DNA of 64,000 nucleotides from Galerina marginata (Eukaryota > Basidiomycota > Agaricomycetes > Agaricales > Galerinaceae): contig JAECYW010000037.1 of assembly GCA_023014335.1 (NCBI GenBank), positions 1 through 64,000 on the forward strand. Direction: 5' to 3'. The notes beneath the pieces were generated by a model, which was not told the DNA's origin, did no database searches, and was given only the letters and a program-made list of their open reading frames with translations. How positions within the stretch are numbered: position 1 is the first letter of the stretch; the number at the start of each line of letters is the position of its first letter. The position numbers were made by a program, and so were the translations under genes. This document shows positions 12,345 through 24,032 of this stretch, in pieces.

Positions 12345-12795
12345 GTCCTCGAAATGTGTGTCTTCCTCTCAGGCCGGAGAAGTCAATGAAAATGGAAAGA
12401 GATAAATGTAAGCTTTCCTCTGACATAAATTTTATTGTGTATTTTCTGTCTAGATAATAAAAGTCAGACGAAACCTGAATTTGTCGCTCTGAACTTGCTC
12501 GATTGTGTTTGCAGTAGATGAAGTCGGTGGCAGTATTGTAGTGGTTAGGAAAAGCCAAGAATGACCCTCTGGGACAGGATGGGTAGAACCACGAAGGCCC
12601 AGTGACATATAAAGGGAAAGGGCAAGAGACGCTACAGGTATACCATCCTCGCTAGTGACCACTCAATTGACGTAAATAGATGTCAGGACACGGGCGCCAC
12701 CCAGATAGCAGCGAGAGTAACTCACTGGCAGCGTAGAATTTGGCCGAGAGATGCGTTTGTCACCGAGGGCAGCTTGTGGCGAGGGATAGGCCTTC

Positions 12796-12929
12796 GAACC
12801 GCGTTTCATCTCGGCGACATAGCTGTAGTGCGGGGTTTGTCACGGTTATCTGAGCTAGTAGCAGTGAACCGAGTTTTGTCTCTGTAATATGGCTGCAGTG
12901 CGGAGTTAGTTATTTGAGCCAGTAGCGGT
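12796..12929. repeat. Two-copy diverged tandem repeat, 70 and 64 bp
   Basis: Unit 1 (12796-12865) and unit 2 (12866-12929) share the frame GAACCG.GTTT..TCTC, then ATAGCTG.AGTGCGG.GTT, ending GAGC.AGTAGC.GT. Unit 2 lacks about six bases present in unit 1. Confidence 0.55.
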
Positions 12930-14680
12930 GGTTACGATGATGATGATAACTCTGTCTGAATCGCTTCCCTCTGTGGCTGTCTGGTGTTACATGGCGTACA
13001 GCAGTTCACGGTGACAGTCATTCGACGAACAGCGGTCTCGACTATTTTCTGTCGAGATCTGCTTGTTCTCGTGAGGTACATAACATAAAAGGAGGCAGGA
13101 TTAGAGATGTGTTGGAAAACCGGCACAAATGACGAAACTCACCACGTATCGCCACCGACCTTCCTCGCACACCCGTTATCCTTCAAGGTTATTGCTAATG
13201 TCGGTCACTCGTTCGAGTATATGCATTTTGTTGCAGGTCTAGGATGTTTTTGTATCAGTTGAAATGCAGAGCATACAATACCACATACTTACCTAGGCCT
13301 AGCTCGTCGTTGTCTCAAACTGCTGTCATCTTCGATTTTAAAGGCTACTGCCAAAGCCTCTCCATGATTTCCGATATTGAGGCAATACAATTGCTGAAGA
13401 AAAGTAGGTAAGTATAACTCCGAACCCCGCTTATCCGAGTGCCAGACTTACCTGCTGTTTATCGCGGTTTGTAGGCATCTCAAACAAGCTCAATGTTAGG
13501 AAATACGCCATTGTAAAGTCATGAAGGAGCACTCACTGAGTCATGAAGAAGCAACGGGGAAAGCGGCCGGACGGCGACTCGGAGGGAAAAGTTAATGCCT
13601 GCGAGCAGTTTGAATTTGTTGTGACCGCCGCGGCAGGCCACCACCAAGCGCCTGGTGACCTGAGCGTGATGTCGGCGAGGTTAGCCCGGGCCCAAGCAAA
13701 ATGCGAAAAAGAATCGTTTATTGTGAAGTTGTGAAGAGGGCGAGCGGGCGAGCATGACAAAAGGGCGCAGTGACCAGGGCGCAGCAAATTATCTATGCAT
13801 TACATAAGTTCTTCCGGTGACGCGGTGCGGTCCCAGCCATTGCAAGGGATTTCCAAAAGCAGACGATTTTCGATCAAGGACCGATTTTGATCGAGCAGAA
13901 TAATTTGAAATCCGAAGGACCGAGTTTAGGCATGTGACCACACGCGTCCCTAATTCACGCGTCGCGCGACGCGCGTTCTGTGCAAAGCCGTTTTCCTCCG
14001 CACACAGGAGGCCCAGACTTTATTTCCTCAGATAAAGCTCATAGGGCATGGAATTTATTACAAGGCAGATAATACTCGAGTGCAATGTACATTGGCAAGG
14101 AATGAATCAGTTTAACATGCCTGGCAGTGGGAAATACTCTCCGAGTTTAGAAATCCCTGGACAGATTTCTCAACTCTTGGTAGGAAAACCCTGGGCTCCA
14201 GAACGCACAGATTTGCTTCCGAGAGCCCTTGGAATGTTCAATTTTCCGTCCCAGGTCACAGCGAGTGCTCTAGAACCCGGGACCGCCAGGAACTGGTAAA
14301 CGCGGTCATAAATAGTTTTCATCGGATGTAATACTAGTGTTGGGTTTAGATCAAAATATAGACAGGCCGGAGTCCGCAAAGTCGTGATTCAGTTGCAGGA
14401 TGCACCTCTGACGACACACTGGCCTGAAGGTGTTCCGTCTGTTGGAATATTGCCGTCACAGAGGCCAACCGGAAATCTAGTCTCCTATACAGACCTATAA
14501 ACAGATGACAATCGATCTGTTATTATATGCCGGAAATCAATATTTCTTGCTTTCCCTCGCTGATCTTGAGATGATCACGCGCGTGCAGATTTGATTTCAA
14601 CGCATGCAGTAGTTTGAAGGCGAAATTTTTCCCAGGCTTCGACATGGGTATGTCGTCTTCCGCCAATGGTTGCAATGGTA

Positions 14681-15064
14681 CCCAGAAGAGAAAGAGGCGA
14701 TTTAAGGTTACGCCAATGCTCATATGTGCAGCAAAGGCCATCTAGCCTCCTGATTCCGAGATTAAAGAGACTGCCTCCGCAACCCGTGGGGGCAATTCTC
14801 GCTTCGCTGTCCGAGTTCCGTGGTCTCACATTTTCATATCATGCCGTGGTTCTTTGCACGTCTGGCGAACCACTCCTAGGGCAGACCATTGAATCAAAAA
14901 ACCCCAAATGGAAAGAAGCTACACCAATAATGGCCCGCCGTACTAGACTGATGAAACTGATATTCCAAAAAGGTAGGATCACCTTTAAGGTTTCAACAGG
15001 CACGCCGTCACTTGTGAAATTAATATTCCAAAAAGGAAGAAGCAACTTAAGGTTTACACCACCA
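14681..15064 (+). repeat. Three copies of a short dispersed repeat (TTTAAGGTTTACGCC type)
   Basis: Copies lie at about 14681-14714, 14962-14995 and 15025-15061; the last two are tandem with a 63-bp period. Each begins CCxxAAxGG, has a purine-rich centre and ends with a version of TTTAAGGTTTACACC. Two more copies in the same orientation lie at 25053-25086 and 25211-25247. Confidence 0.5.
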
Positions 15065-15344
15065 AACGGGTTTCCACTGGAAATCCGTATTTTGGCCGCC
15101 ACTGAATTGATGTGCGCCTCCACGGATTTTCCACAGCTCAACAAGGCCACCAAGTTTACACCCATTCTAAAAAAGGAATATATTTTTGGTGACTATGTTA
15201 CAAGAAGCGGTTTCGGAGTCAATGCATACGTATTACGAACAGATGTTTGAAAGGGCTTGCGCGACATTTGAGATGGCTTCAAGACATCTTTTAGACGCTG
15301 CTTCGCTCATTAGTTCCTGGGCCGTTAAGAGCTGGCGTTAAAAC

Positions 15345-17090
15345 TTACTGGCTCTCCACCCACCATCTTTGTCCCATATTGGCCATGGCAACTGCACTGC
15401 CTTGCGATATTCGCAGTCCCATTTCATTTGTGTATATGGGGAGGAAAAGGTTCCAGAAATCGCGACGAGTCATGACTTTGCCATCGTAGTAAATGTCGCG
15501 CCATCTTCCACTTCGAAGGCCTTCTAAACAACGCCGTACCTTGCCACAACATTAAGCGGAAGTCATCAAGACTAGATAACACTTACATGCACAGTTCCCC
15601 AGAGGATTATTCCGAAACCAAATCCATGGTAGAAATCTTCTGGGGCTATATAGCCCAGTGATGTTGAATTGCCGTTGAAGAACTGCTTTAAGAACCTCTC
15701 GGTACAGATATTGTTGAAGTAAAAGTAGTTCTCCTGAATCAATTAGGACCTTTAAGCATTCAGAGTGATAGTTCGCTTTACCTGGTTCACGCCCGTTCCC
15801 TGACTGTGACAGTGAGTGAGATTGTCTAGCTGACCCATAATGGGCAGACTGCGGACGTAATCCTCTGGCTTCCCGTTAATTCCTAGAACTTCGACGACGA
15901 CGTGGAAACATATAGCTTCGGCCAGCTCATACTGCTCCTCCATCGCATCAAAGAGCTACAAAGAACTTTGTAAGTTTATTTTACACTACAGCATAACTAT
16001 CGGACGCTCACCTCACGCCTTGCGTTCGGGAGGATTTCCTGCAGCCTTTCATCTGTTAGCGGTCGGTTCTCAAAACGGGAAGTGGTATCCGCCAGGGTCA
16101 GTAGAACCCGCCCTTCCCAGGGCGCGGGCAGTGGTTGGAGGAAGTCAAGATTTGGTGGCATGAAGAAATCATTGTTGTTCAGGGAAGAGCACACGAACTT
16201 CCCTCGGAATCGGGGCTGCCTGTCTCCCATCGGAGAAGTAAATCTCGACATGTCCTGGGCTGTCGGTATGCCGGCGATCCCTGAAACTGGAAACGAGGAG
16301 GCGATTAAGTGAGTGGGGTTCGCAGTGTTGGTGGACGGCGCCTCTTCGACAGGTGCGAGGCGCGATGGCCCGCCCATAGCGCTTGGGGGTCGGTGGACCC
16401 GTCGCTGTTGAATCCTTAGCTCTTCTCGAGTGAAGGGAGATGGGAGGGTCCTGTCTGGCCGTTTCCCGAGGTGGATGGCCGTCCAGGCTACAAATTTTCG
16501 GGTAGATTCCGACGATTGCTGCAAATGCGGCCCGGCCACATCTTCCTCTGGTTGTGATACAAGTGCTGGTGTCCCGTCGGGCGGCACTTGGACCCAATCG
16601 TGCTGTTGTTGAGGTTGTTGGGGGGGAGGTTGTGCCGTGTCGTTGATAGACATTTGGGTCCAAGATTCTTGCTGTCCAGAGGGAAGAACTGGTTCGGATT
16701 GGATGGAGGACGGGTTTCGATGTGTATAGTATAAGTTCACTGTAATAAATGGTACAGCGAATCAGGACATTTGCGCTGGCGTTAAAAGTTAGATAAGAGT
16801 TCGCACTCACCATTTTGCGAAACAGCTTGCTGATGATGATCGTGTTGACCTTGGTAAACGAGACCGTGCTGGCCTGGGTATTCTTGTCCGGCTGGGAGTT
16901 CCACAATACCTTCATGCGGCGGGAGTAGTACCGAGAGATTCGGGTCGGTCGGCCTGTAATTGGCGCCCAAAAAAAGTGACAAGAATTTTGACAGTAAGTA
17001 CAAAGGATATGAGCTGAGAAACCAAACGTACATTGGCCCATGGCCAGCCTCGTCAGGCTGAGCACTGTAGGAAGGGAAGCGGCTCTCCAT
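15345..17090 (-). CDS. Intact six-exon gene, protein of unknown function
   Basis: Six exons close in frame (17032-17090, 16811-16953, 16012-16739, 15782-15955, 15587-15733, 15345-15539), giving about 481 residues starting MESRFPSYSAQPDEAGHGPM. The first half is hydrophilic, with Gln/Pro-rich stretches (PPPQQPQQQHDWVQVPP) and basic patches. From about residue 240 the sequence is denser: DFFMPPNLDFLQPLPAPWEG, then a helical part EEQYELAEAICFHVVVEVLG, and an aromatic-rich end (ENYFYFNNICTERF, YIAPEDFYHGFGFGIILWG, RWRDIYYDGKVMTRRDFWN). No signal peptide, membrane span or catalytic motif was recognised. Six good splice junctions and conserved phase argue for a real, selected gene. The disordered N-terminus plus compact C-terminus would suit a regulatory or scaffold role (inference only). 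Confidence 0.75.
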
Positions 17091-19176
17091 AATATGGGCT
17101 GGGGATTTGTGGGTGTCAAAGGGCTACAGTTCTGCCACGGAGGGGTTATATGAGCCCTGCAAATTTAAAGTGTCGCCTCAAGGCGATATTTACGAACCAT
17201 ACTGGATTGGCTCGGAGATACGGCACTGGACGCACCCATGAGCCCTAAACAATCTCACTCAGGTGTTTTTTTTTTGGTAGAACCAAGAGCCTTACTAAAA
17301 ATTTTACGTCCCCGTGTCATGGTTTCGAAGATGTAGGGTTTCCGGTGACTCCTAAATTTGCTATCTTATTGATTTGGCTGAGCAGATGGCTGGATAAAGC
17401 CCATCCTCTTTGACGGATCTTTGCTTAAGTGTTTTTCCGTCGCAGGGACTCCAGGTTATTACAATATGGACAGCAGAACACACGACTTTGACAAACTTAA
17501 TCTTTACTCGTGTCATGCGAAGGGCCGTCTGTGCAGAGCGCAGGTCCGTTCTCTTCTGCTCTCCCGCTTCAGCTGCCCTTGCAGGTAGAACCACCAGATG
17601 TCGGCGTCCAAGAAGGCCGGCCCACATCGTCGAAGCGGAGGGGCGCACGGCAGGTGAGAGATGCATATGGTGACGGAGGTGAGAGGTTGAGAAATTACCC
17701 TTTTTGGAATGTTGAACTATACGGCAACTGTTAGGGCAAGGAAAGTGAACTTGGAAGTTCGTCGAAAACGACGCACCAGGTGTAAGGGAAAGCACCTGTG
17801 GGAGTGGTATGTTTCGGCTTGACCCAAAATCAGCATTTGCTGACGCAGATGGCTGGCTCTCACGCCGCCAAAATAAGTCGAGTGGGGCTTACCATGACGG
17901 CAGCGGGTATGACAGTGGAAGGTGGTCGGCACGCATTGTTACATGTTACTTACAACAACTCTTTGGAAGGAAGGGTGTGAGAAATCATGCCGACAAATGA
18001 AACGAAGTGTGGGACGCGCTGACATCGCAGCCCATTGGACTGGCTCCAGTGCACACAGCTTCGTGGCCAGAATGATAGGCCACGACAGAACACAAGCTGA
18101 GGTCACACGGAAGAACAGGACCTCGTTCTATTTGGATTGACGAGAACAGAGAGGAGAGTACGTAGTACAGGGTAAACAGCTGATGATCTAATCTAAGATA
18201 TGATTCATATGTTCTGGTACTGTTTATATAAGCTTGTGACCAGTCGTGACCCCGCCAAATGTGACGCATCAAGGTCGCCATCAAATGTCCTTGATGGGTC
18301 ATCTTCGTACTCAAATCCGTTGGGGCACGATCATGAGCCAATTTTTCCAAAATCTGGCCGCAGCGAAAGTTTTTAAATATCCAAATCTAGCGATCGCTGC
18401 GGCCAGAATTTTGATTTTTGCTGATTTGCGGATGCCCCACGGGATTTGAGCCGTTTGTCACGCTTTGCTTATGTAAACAGTACCGGAACGTATGAATCAT
18501 ATCTTACGAAGTGGGGAAATATGGGTAACATCACGTGTATGACTACGGCATGTTTACGACTACCTGACTGAAATGATCTCTCACTTCTCCCCTGATTAGG
18601 ACTGACAACGAAGTTGAGCGAACTTCAATGGACGAAATGGGTGGCACTCACGTCGACTGTATGCTGGTAGATGCATTTTACTACATGGATTGATGGTGAG
18701 AACGCTATATAATAGTATCTATGAAGAAATTTGACTTACAGAGGAGGTGACCGTTTGGAGAAGTTGTAGGCGGTAGAGGTCCCAACGCGAGGCCGACTTT
18801 CCTCCGTTGCCGTCTGCAGTTATCTGGCATCTGCCAATGACGATGGCTAGGGATGCTCCGATGTTTACCAATTCAGCAGTCGATTTGCACCGAAGCAATG
18901 AAGCGTGGAATCGTGGATCTTCTACATGGGATCTAACTCCTGATTTTGGTTCTGTTGTTGAATCAATATATTTAGACCGCGTTGACCTACCTTTATGAGT
19001 GTAAGCTATGAATGTGAACTGAGGCTACGGATGAGATGGAGATGAGATGAGATTTGGATACTGATACCACGTGATTTATGCTGACAGGAAAGGAAACTGG
19101 GTCACATGACGGGCACTTGTTTTTTTAAAATGTTGACACTCCTCACGACCGTCCACATCCCTAACGCTAGCAAATA
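17091..19176. other. Intergenic region containing one MITE; no supported gene
   Basis: Open frames at 17361-17795 (minus) and 17410-17980 (plus) overlap each other and resemble nothing known. 18196-18504 is a fold-back element (separate entry). A short GAGAT-rich microsatellite lies near 19030-19050. Confidence 0.4.
18196..18504. mobile_element. 309-bp fold-back MITE flanked by TA (Tc1/mariner-like)
   Basis: The left end starts AGATATGATTCATA and the right end is its inverse, TATGAATCATATCT. Homology between arms continues inward for most of the element (ACTGTTTA.ATAAGC, then TCAAATCC.GTGGGGCA, then TCTGGCCGCAGCGA). The whole element can therefore fold into one long imperfect hairpin with the tip near 18370. 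TA dinucleotides at 18194-18195 and 18505-18506 fit the target duplication of Tc1/mariner elements. No coding capacity. Confidence 0.8.
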
Positions 19177-19935
19177 TGCAGATTGATCACACTAAGTTCT
19201 TCACCTCTGACACTGACCTGGGCGATTTACCTACCTGTTCATCGACTCAGATTGCCCTGAGCGCAAAGCGACGTTTGATGGTGAGGATGAACATTGCCTT
19301 TTTTTTTCCACTTTTGAAACTGAGGCACAGTCAAGGTTACCCTAGGGACTAGAGGTTTCCAAGAGTCCTGCCATTATAAGACGCATCGCCAGCTCTGCTA
19401 TGCTCATGCCCACAGTGTGGTTACGGCTGCGAGCCAGTACTCAACCATCCGGCAATCCCAGGAAGAGCACTTGCTGACGAATTTGGAGGAAGCAGGACCC
19501 AAACTATCAGGTCAAAACGCCCTCGACGTTGCTCGAGCAGCGAGAAACACAATGACGGCAAAGGCAGATTTGGCTCTGTCTAAGGTCAGAGAGTGCGAGA
19601 TACAGTTAATCAGCCTGCAGGACGACTTCGAAGAAGCTTCTGCGCATGCTGCAGAAGCGGACCGTCAAGTTCACTACCTCCTTGACCACTTGAATCCATC
19701 AACGTTGACGTCTACGTCCTTAAATTTTGAATACCCTTCATATTCGCCCCTTCCACCGTCTACCCTTTTGATGTACAAGGAACACATACAGTCATTTCTT
19801 CCTGTTAATTGGCATTCTGGTAGTAATGATTTAAGCCAATTGCAGGATCCGTCTGATCAATGCGAAAACTTGGCGGCCTCAGCAGCCGGCTTTCCAACTC
19901 CGCCTTCGGATCCCAGTTTTTCCATCGGTTCATAA
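19177..19935 (+). CDS. Small coiled-coil protein of unknown function, two exons
   Basis: Exon 1 runs from the ATG at 19177 to a GTGAGG donor near 19282. Exon 2 probably starts near 19365 (acceptor CCAAGAG) and reads through to the stop at 19933-19935. The middle of the protein is a helical, Ala/Glu/Gln-rich coiled coil (DVARAARNTMTAKADLALSK, then ASAHAAEADRQVHYLLDHL), and the tail is Pro/Ser-rich. The start of exon 2 has a Cys/His-rich stretch (CHYKTHRQLCYAHAH), which could be a small metal site or chance. A polyadenylation-like AATAAA follows near 20043. No named family was recognised. Confidence 0.5.
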
Positions 19936-21736
19936 TTTTTAATGATCTTTATTTAATGCTACAGCCGACCCTATGTATTGTTTTGGGACTTTCTTCGCTC
20001 TTCCCTGTAGTATTATGTATGAAAATTATTATGTATGAAAAGTAATAAAGAATCAGAATGGATGACTTCTTGAAACTTGCCATACACTGGTCGCGTCAGC
20101 ACTTTGCCACTCAACTGAAGCATTAAACTGGGCCACACACGTCCACTCCACGTCAGTGGTGTTACCCGGGTCATAACGGTCAAACGGGGCTGACCTGGCC
20201 AAAGAAGAGTTGTGAGTTTAGAACTGGCCCAAATCGGATGAAGTCAACGGCAGACTGCCATAACTGGGGTTCTTTTTAGACTCGCAACCACTCGGTTCGC
20301 ATAGCTCACTGCATGAAACAAAACAGGAGCGTGGTGATGGTGAGCTTGCGAACGGACTGGTCAGAGCGGTAACCACTTTGGCTGATGGCGTGACGCCCCG
20401 CCAAATGTGTCGACGGACTTGTGAAATTTCGAGAATTTGCTGCCTCCGGATTGACAACACCTGTGACGTATTCCCAATGTAAAAGACATTCAATACCTGA
20501 ATTTCCTGGGGATTATTTGACGATTTGGACAGGGAGGATGAGAAGTGAGAACAGACTCTGACGGCCGTACGGGGCTGACAGTGACAAAAGTTTGATTTAG
20601 ATTAGTTTTGTCCAACTCTCTGAGTTATTACCTTACTTACTCAACGAGCCTTGTACTGGAACATAGTGAAACAGCCTAGGTTTGTGGCTTTGATTTACCG
20701 GACAAACTTATTGTGGAAGGGAGTCGGCATGTCTGAGTTTATAGGTCTCATGATGCCAGTGTGTGCTTTTGGACCGTCACGGATGGGATGAAGAGTAAGA
20801 GAGAGCAGAAAAGTTCGTCGATCTGATTGTGTAACTAGAGCGCGGGAATATATTGCTGTATCCGAGGCAAGCTGTCAAGTCTCTAATTATAATTCGCGCC
20901 GAACATTCGTACAAAACTGGGTATGCAAAAAAAAAGGTGGGTAGAGTACATGCCGCGCGCAGCATTGGGCCGTAGATCCAGTAAGGTAAGATTAAGCGAC
21001 AAGCTCGGCGCGAGCAACTTTACCTAGCGTCAGCCGTCTACGGTACCCACAGGTTCTCGCTATCTCAAAGTATCACAGAATCTCGAAGTATCATCCAGTC
21101 TCACGAGGACTGAAAAAAACTCACGACGTATCACATTTAATTTATGTAATTTTTCGTCAGACTTTCCAATACACGTTCTTTCTGCCTCTCTCGTCGACTT
21201 TAGCCTTTACGAAATGACCTTGTATCGCCGTCGCCGTCAGCGGCGGCCTCAAGGCTGTTTTTTTTTTTTTTTTTTTAAGTCCATTTATTGTCCATTGGGG
21301 CCGAGCCCTATGTCAGACGTACTGTATCGTTTCAACCACATGTTCATGTAACGCGTAACGGCCACAAAAAACAGACCGTTTTAAAATTCGCCTTAAATCG
21401 AAACGAAATTTATCGGCTTCCTCGGTGACCAATTTTTTCTAAATTAATGAACATGTGGTCGAAACGATACAGTATGCCACAGTAGTTCTATCTGGTGGTA
21501 TGTTCTATCTCTCAAGGCTGTATAATCAAGCATTAAGTAATAAAATGCAGTTGAGTCTTTTTTTTTACAGCGTTTGGACAACATTTGAAAAAGAGGGCTT
21601 GTTATCTGATCTAAACATCAGGTGAATGGAGTGATATCTATCGAACGAACAGAGAACGGACTAGTTATATCGAAGGAGTACATAGGTTTATACACTCGAG
21701 TACAGGAAATGAGTACTGAGCCGTCTGCGAATGAAG
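19936..21736. other. Intergenic region with one MITE; no supported gene
   Basis: A minus-strand open frame at 20218-20493 has no recognisable domain. A long T run lies at about 21258-21277. The only clear structure is the 151-bp TIR element at 21322-21472. Confidence 0.4.
21322..21472. mobile_element. 151-bp MITE with TA flanks
   Basis: Terminal inverted repeats of about 26 bp start CTGTATCGTTTC on the left and end GAAACGATACAG on the right, with one mismatch through ACCACATGTTCAT. TA lies on both sides (21320-21321 and 21473-21474). The ends differ from the 18.2-kb element, so it is a second family with the same target preference. Confidence 0.75.
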
Positions 21737-22998
21737 TTACCCAAGCAGCATCGAAATCACCGAAATGAAAACAATGACTATGAATAAGTGTCTCCAAGAA
21801 ACGAAAAGTGTAACAGGAGGTTTTTCTATGGGTCGAGAGTCCCACTCATTAGCCCATTCCTTGAGTATATTTGGAACCCCGAGATTAGTCTTTGTCGCTT
21901 GAACAGACCATGGTCGACATAGGGCAAAATAAGCAGCCTCATCTTGTCTGGTATTTTTTATATCATCGCTAGAAAGCGCGGCAGGAGTGCATTGGTCCGG
22001 TGCCAAGAAATATAGGCGGCGGTGGGGTAGCTTCCTTACGATTCCTATTCCACTAAGTACGGGATAATCGGTATGTCTTTGAACCAGGGCCGCGATCACT
22101 GCATTGATATTAGATGCAGCTTCAGTGGCGATTGTATGCCGTCTTACCCGTCATCGATCCACCGTCTTGCCCCTTTCTTTTTAGAAAAGAGTAGGCCGGG
22201 ACTTCTTCAAGATCCTGGTCTAAACACTTGGATCAACTTGAGACTTTCCAATCATAAGTGGAAATCATACCCCCTAGATTTACAAGCAGGGAAACAATGG
22301 ATCCCCCCTTCCTCGTTGCGTAGTGGCAGATCAAGTCCTCGACATAATTAATTGTAGAAGTATATCCGACCTGAGTGAAGCCTAGTTCAATGCCATTGTG
22401 AGTGTCTCTGAAGAAAAAAGGTGAAATAGACAGACCTGGCAAGTCAATCAGAGTGAATTGGCGAGAAACATACCCCGGACCTTGCATGTTGACATAGACT
22501 ACCCCACATGAGTGGGTCGATGACAAGAGGATGCTGGTATGCTCCCTTCTCACGTTTTCGTCACTCATGGAAAGTATATTCGGCACCTCCTGACCGGAAG
22601 AAAAAGCCAGGAGCTCTGCCCTTCTAACGAGGTGCTGTAATTCTTGCGGTGTTGCAACCGCATTCAAGAATATGCGGCGGCTAATAGTGTTGAGCTTCTT
22701 GGAGGACCAGACGGGCGAGCTAAAGTAGGCAACTGATACTTCAGCCGACCATACCTCGGACGGCATCAAGTGCCACTCCACAGGGCAAGTTGTACTGGTC
22801 CCCATTGATATCTAATGGTTCCCCAAAGTCAAAGGCTAGGCCAAACGAAGCAACGCAACTGCTTACGCCACAAATGCGGGACACTAACGCCGATTTTCCT
22901 TCAAGTTGCGATTAGATTTTGTACTGGAAATTGGGAATAATGGTATTACCAGTGCCCTTAGATCCAACAAGGACGACGCGTGGATGCGAGGAAGCCAT
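21737..22998 (-). CDS. Short dynamin-like GTPase with a C-terminal membrane anchor (copy A)
   Basis: Six exons close in frame (22950-22998, 22867-22898, 22436-22811, 22284-22381, 22148-22226, 21737-22119), about 338 residues. The G domain has a P-loop, GSKGTGKSALVSRICG, formed only after splicing out two introns. It is followed by the dynamin G2 region STTCPVEW, a long insert, and FTLIDLPG (G3), then NYVEDLICHY. The region where dynamins carry the G4 TKxD motif has no match. The end of the G domain is recognisable (DEAAYFALCRPWS, then LGVPNILKEW). Middle, stalk and GED regions are missing; the protein ends with a hydrophobic tail, HLFIVIVFISVISMLLG. It may therefore be a tail-anchored GTPase of an internal membrane (inference). 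The ATG at 22998 is in frame, but an upstream exon is possible because copy B has 50 more N-terminal residues. Confidence 0.75.
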
Positions 22999-23372
22999 AA
23001 CATACCGCCGGTCGTGTAGACGCTGAAGTTAAATACGTATTCCACAAAGGCCACCCACAGTACAAGGATTCACGACGCCGGCCGAACCTGTGCCCCACGC
23101 TCCAAGTTCTACTCTGATAATCGCGAGATTCCGATTCGCAAGATCTCCATGGGCAGAGGTGACAATGCAGCCGTGTTCTCACGGTTGTTTACCTTATCCA
23201 TGTTATCTGCCTCTTTGCTGTTCATGAAGCGCAAATCGAACCACCTCACCTTACCCCAGTTAACCACCAGTGAAAAAGGCGTAAAAAGTCCTAAGATAGA
23301 ACGGGTTATATTTCAAAGAGTACGCAATACGCGCTGTAGAGCCTTCCAATCACGATCTTACTTACATATCAC

Positions 23373-24032
23373 AAGGCGCTGAAGGACGCAACAGGAAACC
23401 CGTCACCAGACTTAAAAACTCTGGGGAGGTCTAATTTGCCGGCCCTCAAATCGATATGTGCAACGTTTAAGCTCCCTGTTGCAAAGAGCGGTGGAACACT
23501 GGCAAGGCCGGCCAGTATCAAAAAGGATTACCTTGACGCCGTTCTACAGCGCCTGCTGGCAGAGGATGTACCGGATGATCCGGAAGATGAACAGCAAAGC
23601 CTTATGCGCGTTGACCACGTTATCCGCCAGCCAGCCCACGCGAGTCGGAGCGGCACTGTGTTAAACCCCATCATCGCACCACCTGCTTTTGCCGCCTCGC
23701 CTGCCTTGTCTGATTCATCACAGACGGACAACGGCAGACAAAAAATGCAGGTCAATCAGGCGTTGCAGTGGGTTTCGATGCTTGATGGCTGTCCAAGATT
23801 ACTGACTACCTTGCTCAGGCTTGCGTCTGTAAAGGTGAGGCTCTTCAGAAATCCAAGAGCTTACCAAACCGATTTTGAACGCGAAATCCAAATTATCTAC
23901 CATCCCGAACTTGGGATCTCCGTTCAAAGCCTGAGGAAAGAGCTCTCGCTAGATGCTTGTGAGGTTAGTGAAGGAGCCATCCCCGACTTATTTTCCACTC
24001 TCATATTTTATTCCAGATCATTCATCCACTAA
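23373..24032 (+). CDS. Probable gene fragment with a SAP-like N-terminal motif
   Basis: An open stretch from about 23373 (acceptor CACAAG) to the stop at 24032. The start reads SNLPALKSICATFKLPVAKS followed by DYLDAVLQRLL, which has the spacing of a SAP-type helix-extension-helix DNA-binding motif, though with an insertion (weak match). The rest is acidic then mixed, with no further domain. A first exon from the ATG at 23149 is possible but would run antisense across the 5' side of the dynamin-like gene. Could be a solitary exon of a decayed gene. Confidence 0.35.
   Translation, partial: KALKDATGNPSPDLKTLGRSNLPALKSICATFKLPVAKSGGTLARPASIKKDYLDAVLQRLLAEDVPDDPEDEQQSLMRVDHVIRQPAHASRSGTVLNPIIAPPAFAASPALSDSSQTDNGRQKMQVNQALQWVSMLDGCPRLLTTLLRLASVKVRLFRNPRAYQTDFEREIQIIYHPELGISVQSLRKELSLDACEVSEGAIPDLFSTLIFYSRSFIH

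Larger units (their letters stand above)
10093..15344. other. Long gene-poor region rich in small repeats
   Basis: Short open frames (for example 10144-10476 and 10970-11293 on the minus strand) show no recognisable domain and no clean splice partners. The region holds the inverted pair at 11657/12304, the 70-bp tandem at 12796, a 16-bp perfect palindrome of CGs at 13958-13973, and the repeats at 14681-15064. It has the texture of decayed transposon sequence. An open frame at 14666-15250 is made mostly of these repeats and is probably not a gene. Confidence 0.4.

Noticed and set aside
13958..13973. 16-bp perfect palindrome CGCGTCGCGCGACGCG
   Set aside because: CG-rich words form palindromes easily; no second copy or functional context was seen.
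14666..15250. 194-codon plus-strand open frame
   Set aside because: Most of it is made of the dispersed short repeats; no domain and no supporting splice sites.
16169..17119. 316-codon minus-strand open frame overlapping the 15.3-17.1 kb gene
   Set aside because: Runs through introns of the spliced gene in another frame and lacks motifs; the six-exon model is better supported.
20990..21130. Possible tRNA or structured RNA
   Set aside because: No A-box/B-box pair and no acceptor stem could be found.
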